A stretch of 64,000 nucleotides of DNA from NCBI GenBank assembly GCA_947624675.1, contig CANQLI010000001.1:186001-250000 (forward strand), read 5' to 3'. A program made the position numbers and the translations under genes. Source of the DNA: an uncultured Clostridia bacterium (lineage in GTDB: Bacteria; Bacillota; Clostridia; Oscillospirales; Ruminococcaceae). Below the pieces are notes generated by a model that was not told where the DNA came from, made no database searches, and saw nothing but the letters and a program-made list of their open reading frames with translations. Positions 32,019-38,939 of the stretch are shown piece after piece; position 1 is the first letter of the stretch, and every line of letters begins with the position of its first letter.

Positions 32019-33167
32019 TTACTTAAACATATCCTTTAGCTTTGAGAAGAAAGTCTCTCGGTTCTGATAATTCTTATCGTTTAAAGCCTTATCAAGCTCC
32101 CTGACTTTGTTTTCCTGCTCCTTGTTAAGATTCTTTGGTATTTCCACGATAACTCTTACATAGTGGTCTCCGAAATCCGTGCGATTGAGTTTTTTGATGC
32201 CCTTGCCCTTAAGTCTGAAAACCGTATGAGTCTGAGTCCCCGCAGGAAGAGTGTATTTTACCTTTCCGTCTATTGTGGGAACTGTTATCTCCGCTCCGAG
32301 AGTGGCCTGCGCATAGGTTATCGGAACTTCAGTCCATATGTCATAGCCGTCGCGCTCGAACATCTTGTCGGTCTTTACGTAAACGGTTACGTTTAAGTCT
32401 CCGTTGGCTCCGCCGTTTACTCCGCAGTCACCCGCTCCGGCAACGCGTAAAGTCTGTCCGTTGTTTATTCCGGCGGGTATGTCTATCTCTCTTGTAACCG
32501 CTTTTCTTACGCTGCCTCTTCCCGAACAGGCAGGACAAGGTTTTTCAATAATTTTTCCCTTTCCGCCGCAGCGTGAGCAGACCTGCTCGCTTGTAATTGC
32601 TCCGAACGGCGTTCTCTGCTGAACCTGTATTCTGCCCGTTCCGTGACATTCGGTACAGGTCTTTACAGACGAGCCCTTTTCGCTTCCCGAACCGCCGCAT
32701 TCGGGACACTTTTCCAAACGGTTTATTCTTATGCTTATCCTCTTGCCCTTGCAGGCCTCCATAAACTCTATAGTTACGCTTGCGGAAATATCCTGACCTC
32801 TCCTTGGGGCATTAGGATTAGCTCTTCTTGAGGAACCCCCGAAGCCGCCGAAAAAGCCTTCAAATATATCGCTTATATCCGAAAATCCTCCGAAGCCTCC
32901 AAATCCGCCTGCTCCTGCGCCCGCACCGAAGTTGGGATCAACGCCTGCGTGGCCGAACTGGTCGTACCTTGACTTTTTATCCGGATCGGAAAGCACCTCG
33001 TAAGCCTCGTTCACCTCTTTAAACTTTTCTTCGCAGTCCTTGTCCCCGGGGTGAAGATCGGGGTGATACTGCTTGGCAAGCTTTCTAAACGCTTTTTTTA
33101 TCTCGTCCTCGCTAGCGCCCTTGGTAACCCCCAAGACCTCATAATAATCTCGTTTTTGTTGTGCCAT
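32019..33167 (-). CDS. dnaJ: Chaperone protein DnaJ
   Basis: Co-chaperone that delivers unfolded proteins to DnaK and stimulates its ATPase. The 382 residues contain a J domain (1-70) with the essential HPD in [10 protein letters not shown], a Gly/Phe-rich stretch (about 75-115) and four CxxCxGxG zinc repeats ([32 protein letters not shown]) around 148-205. The C-terminal substrate-binding domains follow. It is a full-length type I DnaJ and the last gene of hrcA-grpE-dnaK-dnaJ. TGGAG precedes the ATG. Confidence 0.97.
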   Translation of the reverse strand: MAQQKRDYYEVLGVTKGASEDEIKKAFRKLAKQYHPDLHPGDKDCEEKFKEVNEAYEVLSDPDKKSRYDQFGHAGVDPNFGAGAGAGGFGGFGGFSDISDIFEGFFGGFGGSSRRANPNAPRRGQDISASVTIEFMEACKGKRISIRINRLEKCPECGGSGSEKGSSVKTCTECHGTGRIQVQQRTPFGAITSEQVCSRCGGKGKIIEKPCPACSGRGSVRKAVTREIDIPAGINNGQTLRVAGAGDCGVNGGANGDLNVTVYVKTDKMFERDGYDIWTEVPITYAQATLGAEITVPTIDGKVKYTLPAGTQTHTVFRLKGKGIKKLNRTDFGDHYVRVIVEIPKNLNKEQENKVRELDKALNDKNYQNRETFFSKLKDMFK

Positions 33168-33255
33168 ATGTTTTCTCCATTACGATAAAAAAATCCTGTA
33201 AACCGCCAAAATGTCATCCGCCGAAAATGGCGGACAACATTTTCTGCAAGTATGT

Positions 33256-35100
33256 TTAGTTTTCAGCATCAGTAAAATCAGCGTCGATAACGTCGTCTCC
33301 CTTTGCGTTGTCTGAAGATGCATTTACGTCCGGACCCGCGCCCTGCTGTGCCTGAGCCTGCTGCGCCGCTGCGCTGTAAACCTTCTGTGCAACACCCTGA
33401 AACTCTGTTTCAAGCTCCTTCTGCTTTGCCTTAATAGCCTCAATGTCAGTGCCCTTTAGCGCTTCCTTCAAGGCGTCAACCTTAGCTTGAACATACGCCT
33501 TTTCGTTAGCATCTACCTTGTCTCCGAATTCACCGAGAGCCTTTTCGATCTGGAATACCATCTGATCTGCGCCGTTGCGTGTGTCTACCTCGTCCTTTTT
33601 CTTCTTATCCTCAGCCGCAAACGCTTCAGCCTCCTTAACAGCCTTATCTATGTCCTCCTTTGACATATTTGTAGAAGCTGTTATGCTGATGTCCTGTTCT
33701 TTTCCTGTTCCTAGATCCTTTGCCGAAACATGAACGATTCCGTTGGCATCAATATCAAATGTTACCTCTATCTGCGGCACTCCTCTCGGAGCAGGTGCGA
33801 TTCCGTCAAGGCGGAACATTCCGAGCTGTTTGTTGTCTTTTGCAAACTCTCTCTCACCCTGAAGAATGTTGATGTCTACCGCCGACTGGTTATCTGCAGC
33901 AGTTGAGAATATCTGTGACTTCTTTGTTGGTATTGTTGTGTTTCTCTCGATGATCTTTGTGCATACGCCGCCCATAGTTTCAAGTCCGAGAGAAAGCGGA
34001 GTTACATCTAACAGCAAAAGTCCGTCCTTTACATCTCCTGCAAGGATTCCTCCCTGAATAGCAGCTCCCATAGCAACGCACTCATCAGGATTTATTCCTT
34101 TAAACGGCTCCTTACCGATAAGCTTTTTAACTGCGTCCTGAACAGCAGGTATTCTCGAAGAACCGCCGACCATCAAGACCTTGCTGAGATCAGATGTGGA
34201 AAGTCCGGAATCCGAAAGTGCCTGTTTTACAGGTCCCATAGTAGCCTCAACTAAATCTGCAGTAAGCTCGTTGAATTTAGCCTGTGACAGCGTAAGATCC
34301 ATATGCTTCGGTCCGCTTGCATCAGCCGTGATAAACGGAAGGCTTATGCTTGTTGTTGCGGTAGAAGAAAGCTCGATCTTTGCCTTTTCAGCCGCTTCCT
34401 TAAGCCTCTGCATAGCCATCTTATCAGAAGACAAGTCTATTCCCTCGGAGGACTTGAACTGATTGACCATCCAGTCTATAATCCTCTGGTCAAAGTCATC
34501 TCCGCCGAGACGGTTGTTACCAGCTGTTGCCAAAACCTCGGTAACTCCGTCGCCCATCTCGATTATCGAAACATCAAATGTTCCTCCGCCAAGGTCGTAA
34601 ACCATTATCTTCTGATCCTCTTCCTTGTCGATTCCATATGAAAGCGCTGCTGCCGTAGGCTCGTTAATTATACGCTTTACATTAAGTCCGGCGATCTGTC
34701 CTGCGTCCTTTGTTGCCTGACGCTGCGCATCGGTGAAATATGCCGGTACAGTAATTACCGCCTCTGTTACCTTCTCTCCAAGATAGCTTTCCGCATCAGC
34801 CTTTAGCTTCTGTAAAACCATTGCGGAAATTTCCTGTGGAGTATAATCCTTTCCGCCCATCTTAGCCTTATAGTCGCTTCCCATATGTCTCTTTATCGAG
34901 ATAACGGTATTGTCAAAGTTTGTTACCGCCTGTCTTTTTGCGACCTGACCTACAAGCCTGTCGCCTGTCTTTGAAACTCCGACTACCGACGGAGTAGTTC
35001 TTGCGCCCTCGCTGTTGGGGATAACTACCGCTTCTCCGCCCTCCATAACTGCTACGCAGGAGTTAGTCGTTCCCAAGTCAATTCCTATGATCTTTGCCAT
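33256..35100 (-). CDS. dnaK: Chaperone protein DnaK (Hsp70)
   Basis: ATP-driven chaperone. The 614 residues begin with [14 protein letters not shown] (phosphate loop 1). Further landmarks are [11 protein letters not shown] near 145, [11 protein letters not shown] near 168 and [10 protein letters not shown] near 310 in the nucleotide-binding domain. The substrate-binding domain begins after the linker [18 protein letters not shown] near 360. The C-terminal lid ends in an Asp-rich tail ([12 protein letters not shown]). The sequence lacks the 24-residue insert of Gram-negative DnaKs, as in Firmicutes. It lies 88 bp before dnaJ and 49 bp after grpE. Confidence 0.97.
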   Translation of the reverse strand: MAKIIGIDLGTTNSCVAVMEGGEAVVIPNSEGARTTPSVVGVSKTGDRLVGQVAKRQAVTNFDNTVISIKRHMGSDYKAKMGGKDYTPQEISAMVLQKLKADAESYLGEKVTEAVITVPAYFTDAQRQATKDAGQIAGLNVKRIINEPTAAALSYGIDKEEDQKIMVYDLGGGTFDVSIIEMGDGVTEVLATAGNNRLGGDDFDQRIIDWMVNQFKSSEGIDLSSDKMAMQRLKEAAEKAKIELSSTATTSISLPFITADASGPKHMDLTLSQAKFNELTADLVEATMGPVKQALSDSGLSTSDLSKVLMVGGSSRIPAVQDAVKKLIGKEPFKGINPDECVAMGAAIQGGILAGDVKDGLLLLDVTPLSLGLETMGGVCTKIIERNTTIPTKKSQIFSTAADNQSAVDINILQGEREFAKDNKQLGMFRLDGIAPAPRGVPQIEVTFDIDANGIVHVSAKDLGTGKEQDISITASTNMSKEDIDKAVKEAEAFAAEDKKKKDEVDTRNGADQMVFQIEKALGEFGDKVDANEKAYVQAKVDALKEALKGTDIEAIKAKQKELETEFQGVAQKVYSAAAQQAQAQQGAGPDVNASSDNAKGDDVIDADFTDAEN

Positions 35101-35149
35101 AATAAATCATTCCTTTCATTATTGAATAATCAAACATTTTGTTTTGGAT

Positions 35150-35728
35150 TTAAGGATTTGCAACAACTACCATCGCATACCTTAAAACCTTATCGCCTAT
35201 TCGGTATCCTTTCTGAAATACCTGTGCGACCTCATTGTCTCCGAGGTTTTCATCCTCGATCTGATTCACTGCATTTGCCACACTTGGATCAAACTTTTCG
35301 CCTATCGGGTTTATCTCCTCGATTCCCAGTCCCTTTAAAACCTCATTAAGCTGCTTGAATATCATCTCAATTCCGGTCTTATAGGTCTCGTCCTGTGTCT
35401 GTGCTGACAACGCTCTTTCAAAGTTGTCTACCACGGGAAGTATCTGTGTTATGGCATCCGCTTTTGATGTTGAGATAAGCTCAAGCCGTTCTTTTGCAGT
35501 GCGCTTTCTGAAATTATCATACTCTGCGACTACCCTTAAGTATTTGTCCTTTTGCTCATCAAGCTCGGCTCTAAGCTTTTCCTCCTCACTGAGTTTTTCT
35601 TCCTCAGCCTCCTTTACCTCCGGCTCATTTTCTTCCGGGGTCTTTTCTGCTTCATCCTTTGTTTCTTCCTCTTTTTCCTTTGGAGCTTCCTGTTGTTTCT
35701 CCAAAACTTCCTCTTTATTCTCCTCCAC
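35150..35728 (-). CDS. grpE: Nucleotide exchange factor GrpE
   Basis: Releases ADP from DnaK. The frame is open to 35761, but AAAGGGAG sits seven bases before a GTG at 35728, giving 192 residues. Residues 1-70 are a very Glu/Lys-rich, probably disordered coiled-coil segment. The conserved part starts at YLRVVAEYDNFRKRTAKE and continues through ILPVVDNFERAL, IEMIFKQL and FDPSVANAV to the C-terminal GYRIGDKVLRYAMVVVANP, the beta-domain that contacts DnaK. It is second in the heat-shock operon. Confidence 0.95.
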   Translation of the reverse strand: MEENKEEVLEKQQEAPKEKEEETKDEAEKTPEENEPEVKEAEEEKLSEEEKLRAELDEQKDKYLRVVAEYDNFRKRTAKERLELISTSKADAITQILPVVDNFERALSAQTQDETYKTGIEMIFKQLNEVLKGLGIEEINPIGEKFDPSVANAVNQIEDENLGDNEVAQVFQKGYRIGDKVLRYAMVVVANP

Positions 35729-35770
35729 CTGATCACTCCCTTTCATTATGTCGTAAATCAAGCCTTGCTT

Positions 35771-36775
35771 TTATTCATCCTCATCTTCAAGCAGGTCAGT
35801 GATTTTATTTGTAAAGTATTCAAGATACGGGATAAACTTTGCATAATCAAGCCTCATAGGTCCTATAAGTCCAAGCGTTCCTACCGGCTTTCCCTTCTTC
35901 CTGTACTGTGACGAGATAAACGAGGAATTGTTTATCACAAAGCTGTCGTCCTCTCCCGAAAACATAACATGTAATCCGGAAAATGTTTCGTCAACAAGCT
36001 TTGTTATCTCTGTTTTGTCATTTATAAATCTGATTATCTCATTCTGGTCAAACTCCTGACAGCTCAGAAGATTTGTCGCTCCGCTGAGAGATATACGCTT
36101 TTGTGTGAATTCCTGAGACATTTTAACTATCTCGGCAAACAGCGGCGAAAGCGTCATCATATATGTTCCGAGCGCAGTCTGAAGCCGCTCCAATAACTCA
36201 TCCGATAGCTCCTCGACAGCTAACCCTTCTACATTTTCTCTTATAAAGTTAGAGAAAAAGTCAAGCTGTTCTCCTGTGAGATCAAACTGTAATCTGCAAA
36301 CCTTGTTTTTTATTGCACCGTTTGATGTTATAAGCAGCAGCACATACATTCGCTTTCCGGTCGGTATTACCTCTACCTTTGATATAACCGAAAACCTAGG
36401 CGTCTCACTCGCAACTACCGTCGCACATTTCGTCAGCTCCGCAAGCGCTGTAGACGCTGACTGTACTATTATCTCCTCGGAAAGCTCATCAGTCGGAAAC
36501 ATCGAGTCAATCAGGCTTTTTTCTTCATCCGTCAGCGGATTGGTCTTCATAAGCGTATCAACATACAGCCTGTAACCTTTATAGGTCGGTATCCTTCCCG
36601 CAGACGTGTGAGGCTGTTCAAGATACCCCTGTTTTTCCAGTTCCGCCATTTCATTTCTTATCGTTGCTGAAGAAGCGTTGATGTGCTTTACTATCGCCTT
36701 TGAGCCGACCGGCTCTCCTGTGACGATGTATTCGTCAACTACCGCCGATAGGATCTTTAGCTTTCTCGCGTCCAC
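35771..36775 (-). CDS. hrcA: Heat-inducible transcription repressor HrcA
   Basis: Binds CIRCE and represses the chaperone genes until heat stress. The 334 residues have an N-terminal winged helix (about 1-70, with YIVTGEPVGSKAI and SSATIRNEMAELEKQGYLEQPHTSAGRIPT) and the GAF-like HrcA domain ending in KKGKPVGTLGLIGPMRLDYAKFIPYL. It starts at GTG 36775, with AAGGGAGG upstream. It is the first gene of its own operon, and CIRCE lies 37 bp upstream, giving autoregulation. Confidence 0.97.
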   Translation of the reverse strand: MDARKLKILSAVVDEYIVTGEPVGSKAIVKHINASSATIRNEMAELEKQGYLEQPHTSAGRIPTYKGYRLYVDTLMKTNPLTDEEKSLIDSMFPTDELSEEIIVQSASTALAELTKCATVVASETPRFSVISKVEVIPTGKRMYVLLLITSNGAIKNKVCRLQFDLTGEQLDFFSNFIRENVEGLAVEELSDELLERLQTALGTYMMTLSPLFAEIVKMSQEFTQKRISLSGATNLLSCQEFDQNEIIRFINDKTEITKLVDETFSGLHVMFSGEDDSFVINNSSFISSQYRKKGKPVGTLGLIGPMRLDYAKFIPYLEYFTNKITDLLEDEDE

Positions 36776-36811
36776 ATCATTACCTCCCTTAGCACTTTAA
36801 CGATTCTTTTG

Positions 36812-36838
36812 TTAGCACTCATTATCCTCGAGTGCTAA
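36812..36838. promoter_or_regulatory. CIRCE operator
   Basis: TTAGCACTC-N9-GAGTGCTAA, an exact match to the CIRCE inverted repeat bound by HrcA. It lies just downstream of the hrcA promoter -10. Confidence 0.97.
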
Positions 36839-36843
36839 TTATT

Positions 36844-36871
36844 ATTATACCCACTTTTTTTCATTTGTCAA
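36844..36871 (-). promoter_or_regulatory. Promoter of hrcA-grpE-dnaK-dnaJ
   Basis: On the minus strand TTGACA (36871-36866), 16 bp, TATAAT (36849-36844), followed within 5 bp by CIRCE. Confidence 0.9.
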
Positions 36872-36921
36872 TACCTTTTTAAAAAAATTTTTTAATTCTA
36901 TTTTTATTTTATTAAAACAAA

Positions 36922-36953
36922 AACCTTGAAGATCATATTTTTCTTTCAAGGTT
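36922..36953 (-). terminator. Terminator of the XRE gene at 36952
   Basis: AACCTTGAA and TTCAAGGTT enclose 14 nt and overlap the stop codon. On the minus strand TTTGTTTT follows. Confidence 0.75.
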
Positions 36954-37242
36954 AGTTTTTACTTTTAAAATATTCTGTTAAATTTGTTATTATTTCTGAT
37001 TCCTTCTCGTTAAGCTCTGATATATCAATAGTCTTTTTCTCGTCTACTCCTAAAATATAATCTGTTGAAACATTAAATATATGCGATAATGAAATCAAAG
37101 ACTGAATTGATGGGTACGACCCTGCCATTTCCCACAAGTTTACCGCATTTCTTGTAATTCCCAGCCGCTTTGCCAGTGTTGCCTGAGACATATTTTTTTC
37201 TTTTCGTAATTGTTGAATTCTCTGTGCAGTTTTGATAATCAC
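36952..37242 (-). CDS. XRE-family HTH regulator
   Basis: A 96-residue repressor-like protein with HTH core LRKEKNMSQATLAKRLGITRNAVNLWEMAG (about 11-40), then YPSIQSLISLSHIFNVSTDYILGVD. A short C-terminal tail (ISELNEKESEIITNLTEYF) follows. It shows the same layout as the XRE protein at 30805. It starts at GTG 37242 after GAGGTGATAAGTA. It is divergent from a lipoprotein and a membrane protein sharing one domain type, which it probably controls. TATTTTGCA occurs twice in the shared intergenic space (37271 and 37341) and may be part of the operator. Confidence 0.85.
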   Translation of the reverse strand: MIIKTAQRIQQLRKEKNMSQATLAKRLGITRNAVNLWEMAGSYPSIQSLISLSHIFNVSTDYILGVDEKKTIDISELNEKESEIITNLTEYFKSKN

Positions 37243-37311
37243 TACTTATCACCTCTCTTAAATTCTATTTATATTTTGCACAGTTTATTTTATCATATTG
37301 TAAAGTATTAC

Positions 37312-37340
37312 TTGACAAAACTTTATAGATATGCTATTAT
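37312..37340 (+). promoter_or_regulatory. Promoter of the 37.4-38.2 kb operon
   Basis: Perfect TTGACA (37312-37317), 17 bp, TATTAT (37335-37340). Confidence 0.75.
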
Positions 37341-37387
37341 TATTTTGCAAAAGCAAAAAAAATGTCAAAATTAAGGAGGAAAAAGAA

Positions 37388-37729
37388 ATGAAAAATCTAT
37401 TCAAAAAAATTGCTTGCGCCTTAATTATTACTACATCACTATTCACCTTAGTTGGCTGCGGTGATAATGATCTTGAAGATGTAATTGTCGGGACATGGCA
37501 ATCGCCAGGTGAGGATAGTCTTTTGACTATTAGAAATGATGGCACATGTAGTGACTCAGCACATTCTAAAACCTACTCGTGGACGTTAGATAAAGATATT
37601 CTAACAATATATAAAAATAACAACAACTCTGTGGTAGTTCAGTTTTTAGTTGAAATGATAAGCAATGATAGTTTAAAACTTACTTATACAAAAAACGGAG
37701 AAGAAAAGTATGCAGATAGAGTAAAATAA
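37388..37729 (+). CDS. Small lipoprotein with lipocalin-like domain
   Basis: From the ATG at 37388 (AAGGAGG nine bases upstream) the product has 113 residues. A lipoprotein signal peptide ends in FTLVGCGD, with the modified Cys near residue 23, so it is tethered to the outer face of the membrane. The mature part starts VIVGTWQSPGEDSLLTIRNDGTC and continues with alternating strands (YSWTLDKDILTIYKNN, LKLTYTKNGEEKY). GTW followed by such strands is the pattern of lipocalin-like domains in Firmicutes lipoproteins. The second gene of the unit, 21 bp downstream, carries the same domain type. Confidence 0.7.
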   Translation: MKNLFKKIACALIITTSLFTLVGCGDNDLEDVIVGTWQSPGEDSLLTIRNDGTCSDSAHSKTYSWTLDKDILTIYKNNNNSVVVQFLVEMISNDSLKLTYTKNGEEKYADRVK

Positions 37730-37750
37730 TTTGCAGATAGGAGATTTAAA

Positions 37751-38170
37751 ATGACTAGTGAAAATAACTATGTGAAAAAATCAAAACTCAAAACAAATAA
37801 TCATAAAAAAACAATAATCATAATTTTATGTGTAATTATACTTGTCCTGTGCATAGGCGGTGCTATTATCTATATGTTGTCGATAGACAGTAACGACTTA
37901 ATTGGAACTTGGATTAGTCAAAATACATCCAGCAATAATCATATTGTGTTTCAAGAAGACGGTATAATGCGTACGGGCAAAGACGGCGACCGTACCACAA
38001 ATTACGAGGTTATAGACAACAGAATTATTCGTGTTCAAGAAAAAGATGGGAGTTATGATAACTTGTATTATAGAATTATAGGTGACAAATTATTCACTGG
38101 TGAAAATTCTGAATTACTTGAAATGTACATAGAACAAGATGACCCTCTTGCTATCAGATACGACGAATAA
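37751..38170 (+). CDS. Membrane-anchored protein with lipocalin-like domain
   Basis: A 139-residue protein: a basic cytoplasmic start, one transmembrane helix (about 21-44), then an extracytoplasmic domain beginning DLIGTWISQNTSSNNHIVFQ. Alternating strands follow (RTTNYEVIDNRIIRVQEKDG, NLYYRIIGDKLFTGE). It resembles the lipoprotein encoded just upstream in domain start and length, so the two may be ancient duplicates with different anchors. AGGAG lies before the ATG. No enzymatic residues are evident. It could act as a sensor or inhibitor at the cell surface; that is speculation. Confidence 0.65.
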   Translation: MTSENNYVKKSKLKTNNHKKTIIIILCVIILVLCIGGAIIYMLSIDSNDLIGTWISQNTSSNNHIVFQEDGIMRTGKDGDRTTNYEVIDNRIIRVQEKDGSYDNLYYRIIGDKLFTGENSELLEMYIEQDDPLAIRYDE

Positions 38171-38190
38171 TCTACGCAAACCATTCTTTC

Positions 38191-38218
38191 GCCCCGCAGA
38201 GAGAAATCTCTACGGGGC
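38191..38218 (+). terminator. Terminator of the lipocalin-like gene pair
   Basis: GCCCCGCAGAGA pairs with TCTCTACGGGGC (one mismatch) over GAAA. The CCCGCAGAGA arm recurs at 38734 and 38889. Confidence 0.7.
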
Positions 38219-38275
38219 TTGTCATTAAACATTCTACCATTTGGCATTAAGAACTATGTCACAGTTATAATATAA

Positions 38276-38312
38276 AAAACCGATGAAGAACTTTTTATCT
38301 TCAATCGGTTTT
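38276..38312 (-). terminator. Terminator overlapping the 3' end of the 38311 XRE gene
   Basis: AAAACCGATGAAG pairs with CTTCAATCGGTTTT (one bulged A) over 10 nt, with T/A runs on both sides. Confidence 0.65.
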
Positions 38313-38529
38313 ATCTGTACATCTCTAATCTGTCCGTTCGCTCTAATAGATAATCGGTGCTTACTTTGTGAAAATCTGCTATCTTTATCAGCATTTCCAA
38401 CGGAATGGTGCTGTCTGCATTTTCATAACGAGAATATGTTCTCTGTGTGGTTTGCAAAATATCTGCCATTTGCGCCTGAGTCAGGTCCTTATCTTCACGA
38501 AGGTTGCGTATTCTGACAAATTTTCTCAT
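38311..38529 (-). CDS. Short XRE-family HTH regulator
   Basis: A 72-residue protein consisting almost only of the HTH: IRNLREDKDLTQAQMADILQTTQRTYSRYENADSTIP, then MLIKIADFHKVSTDYLLERTD. Such minimal XRE proteins act as phage-type or toxin-antitoxin-type repressors. GGAGGTGTGTT precedes the ATG. Its upstream region holds three TAGTC-N7-GACTA sites overlapping both its own -10 and a perfect divergent promoter, so tight autoregulated control of two divergent transcripts is expected. The divergent transcript carries no convincing gene. Confidence 0.85.
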   Translation of the reverse strand: MRKFVRIRNLREDKDLTQAQMADILQTTQRTYSRYENADSTIPLEMLIKIADFHKVSTDYLLERTDRLEMYR

Positions 38530-38559
38530 AACACACCTCCGAAGAACAATCTATAAATT

Positions 38560-38565
38560 ATTATA
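38560..38565 (-). promoter_or_regulatory. -10 box of the 38311 XRE gene
   Basis: TATAAT on the minus strand, 31 bp before the start codon. No good -35 is present; an operator half-site lies immediately upstream. Confidence 0.5.
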
Positions 38566-38567
38566 CT

Positions 38568-38636
38568 TAGTCGCAATTTGTCTATTGACTTTTAGTCAAA
38601 AAACGACTATAATATATTATAGTCAGAACTTGACTA
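38568..38636. promoter_or_regulatory. Three-site XRE operator array TAGTC-N7-GACTA
   Basis: Sites at 38568-38584 (one mismatch, GTCTA), 38593-38609 (perfect) and 38620-38636 (perfect) have centres 25 and 27 bp apart, i.e. about two and a half helical turns. The first overlaps the -35 region of the leftward promoter, the second the spacer and -10 of the rightward promoter, the third its transcription start. Confidence 0.7.
38585..38613 (+). promoter_or_regulatory. Rightward promoter embedded in the operators
   Basis: TTGACT (38585-38590), 17 bp, perfect TATAAT (38608-38613). Confidence 0.75.
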
Positions 38637-38709
38637 AATTTTCACAGTGTAGTCGGACTTATATAGTAATACCCCTCTGCGCTTTTAAAAAGGTGGTTAA
38701 TAGCACTCC

Positions 38710-38782
38710 AATACAAAGTTTGATCGTACAAAACCCGCAGAGATTTTCTTTGCGGGATGTACGACCACACAAGCTTTGTATT
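38710..38782 (+). repeat. Long nested inverted repeat
   Basis: Three consecutive stems share one axis: AATACAAAGTTT with AAGCTTTGTATT (12 bp, one G-U), CGTACA with TGTACG (6 bp), and CCCGCAGAGA with TCTTTGCGGG (10 bp, one G-U) closed by a TTT loop. Only small internal loops interrupt them. Confidence 0.8.
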
Positions 38783-38887
38783 TATATAAAAAATGCTCCC
38801 TTTTGTGGGAGCATAAAAAGGCTGACAAGGTCGCCGAAAAGCGTATAACAATTCTTATCTTTTGATTTGAATTGATTTATACCTCCG

Positions 38888-38916
38888 CCCCGCAGAGAAA
38901 TCCCTGCGGGGTTTTT
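38888..38916 (+). terminator. Rightward terminator of the candidate ncRNA
   Basis: CCCCGCAG and CTGCGGGG enclose 8 nt and are followed by TTTTT on the plus strand only, so it ends a rightward transcript and not rnr. Confidence 0.8.
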
Positions 38917-38939
38917 AATTACATATTTAATAAAATACA

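Larger units (their letters stand above)
38620..38916 (+). ncRNA. Candidate structured non-coding RNA, repressor-controlled
   Basis: Inferred transcript of about 300 nt from the operator-flanked promoter to the terminator at 38888-38916. It contains a nested stem at 38710-38782 and a further 8-bp hairpin (ATGCTCCC/GGGAGCAT) at 38793-38814. The longest frame, 52 codons from a GTG near 38692, runs straight through the stems and has no ribosome binding site, so it is probably chance. I do not recognise a known RNA family. Confidence 0.45.

Noticed and set aside
38692-38850. 52-codon frame from a GTG inside the candidate ncRNA
   Set aside because: No ribosome binding site and the frame runs through long paired stems; the codon content follows the inverted repeats.
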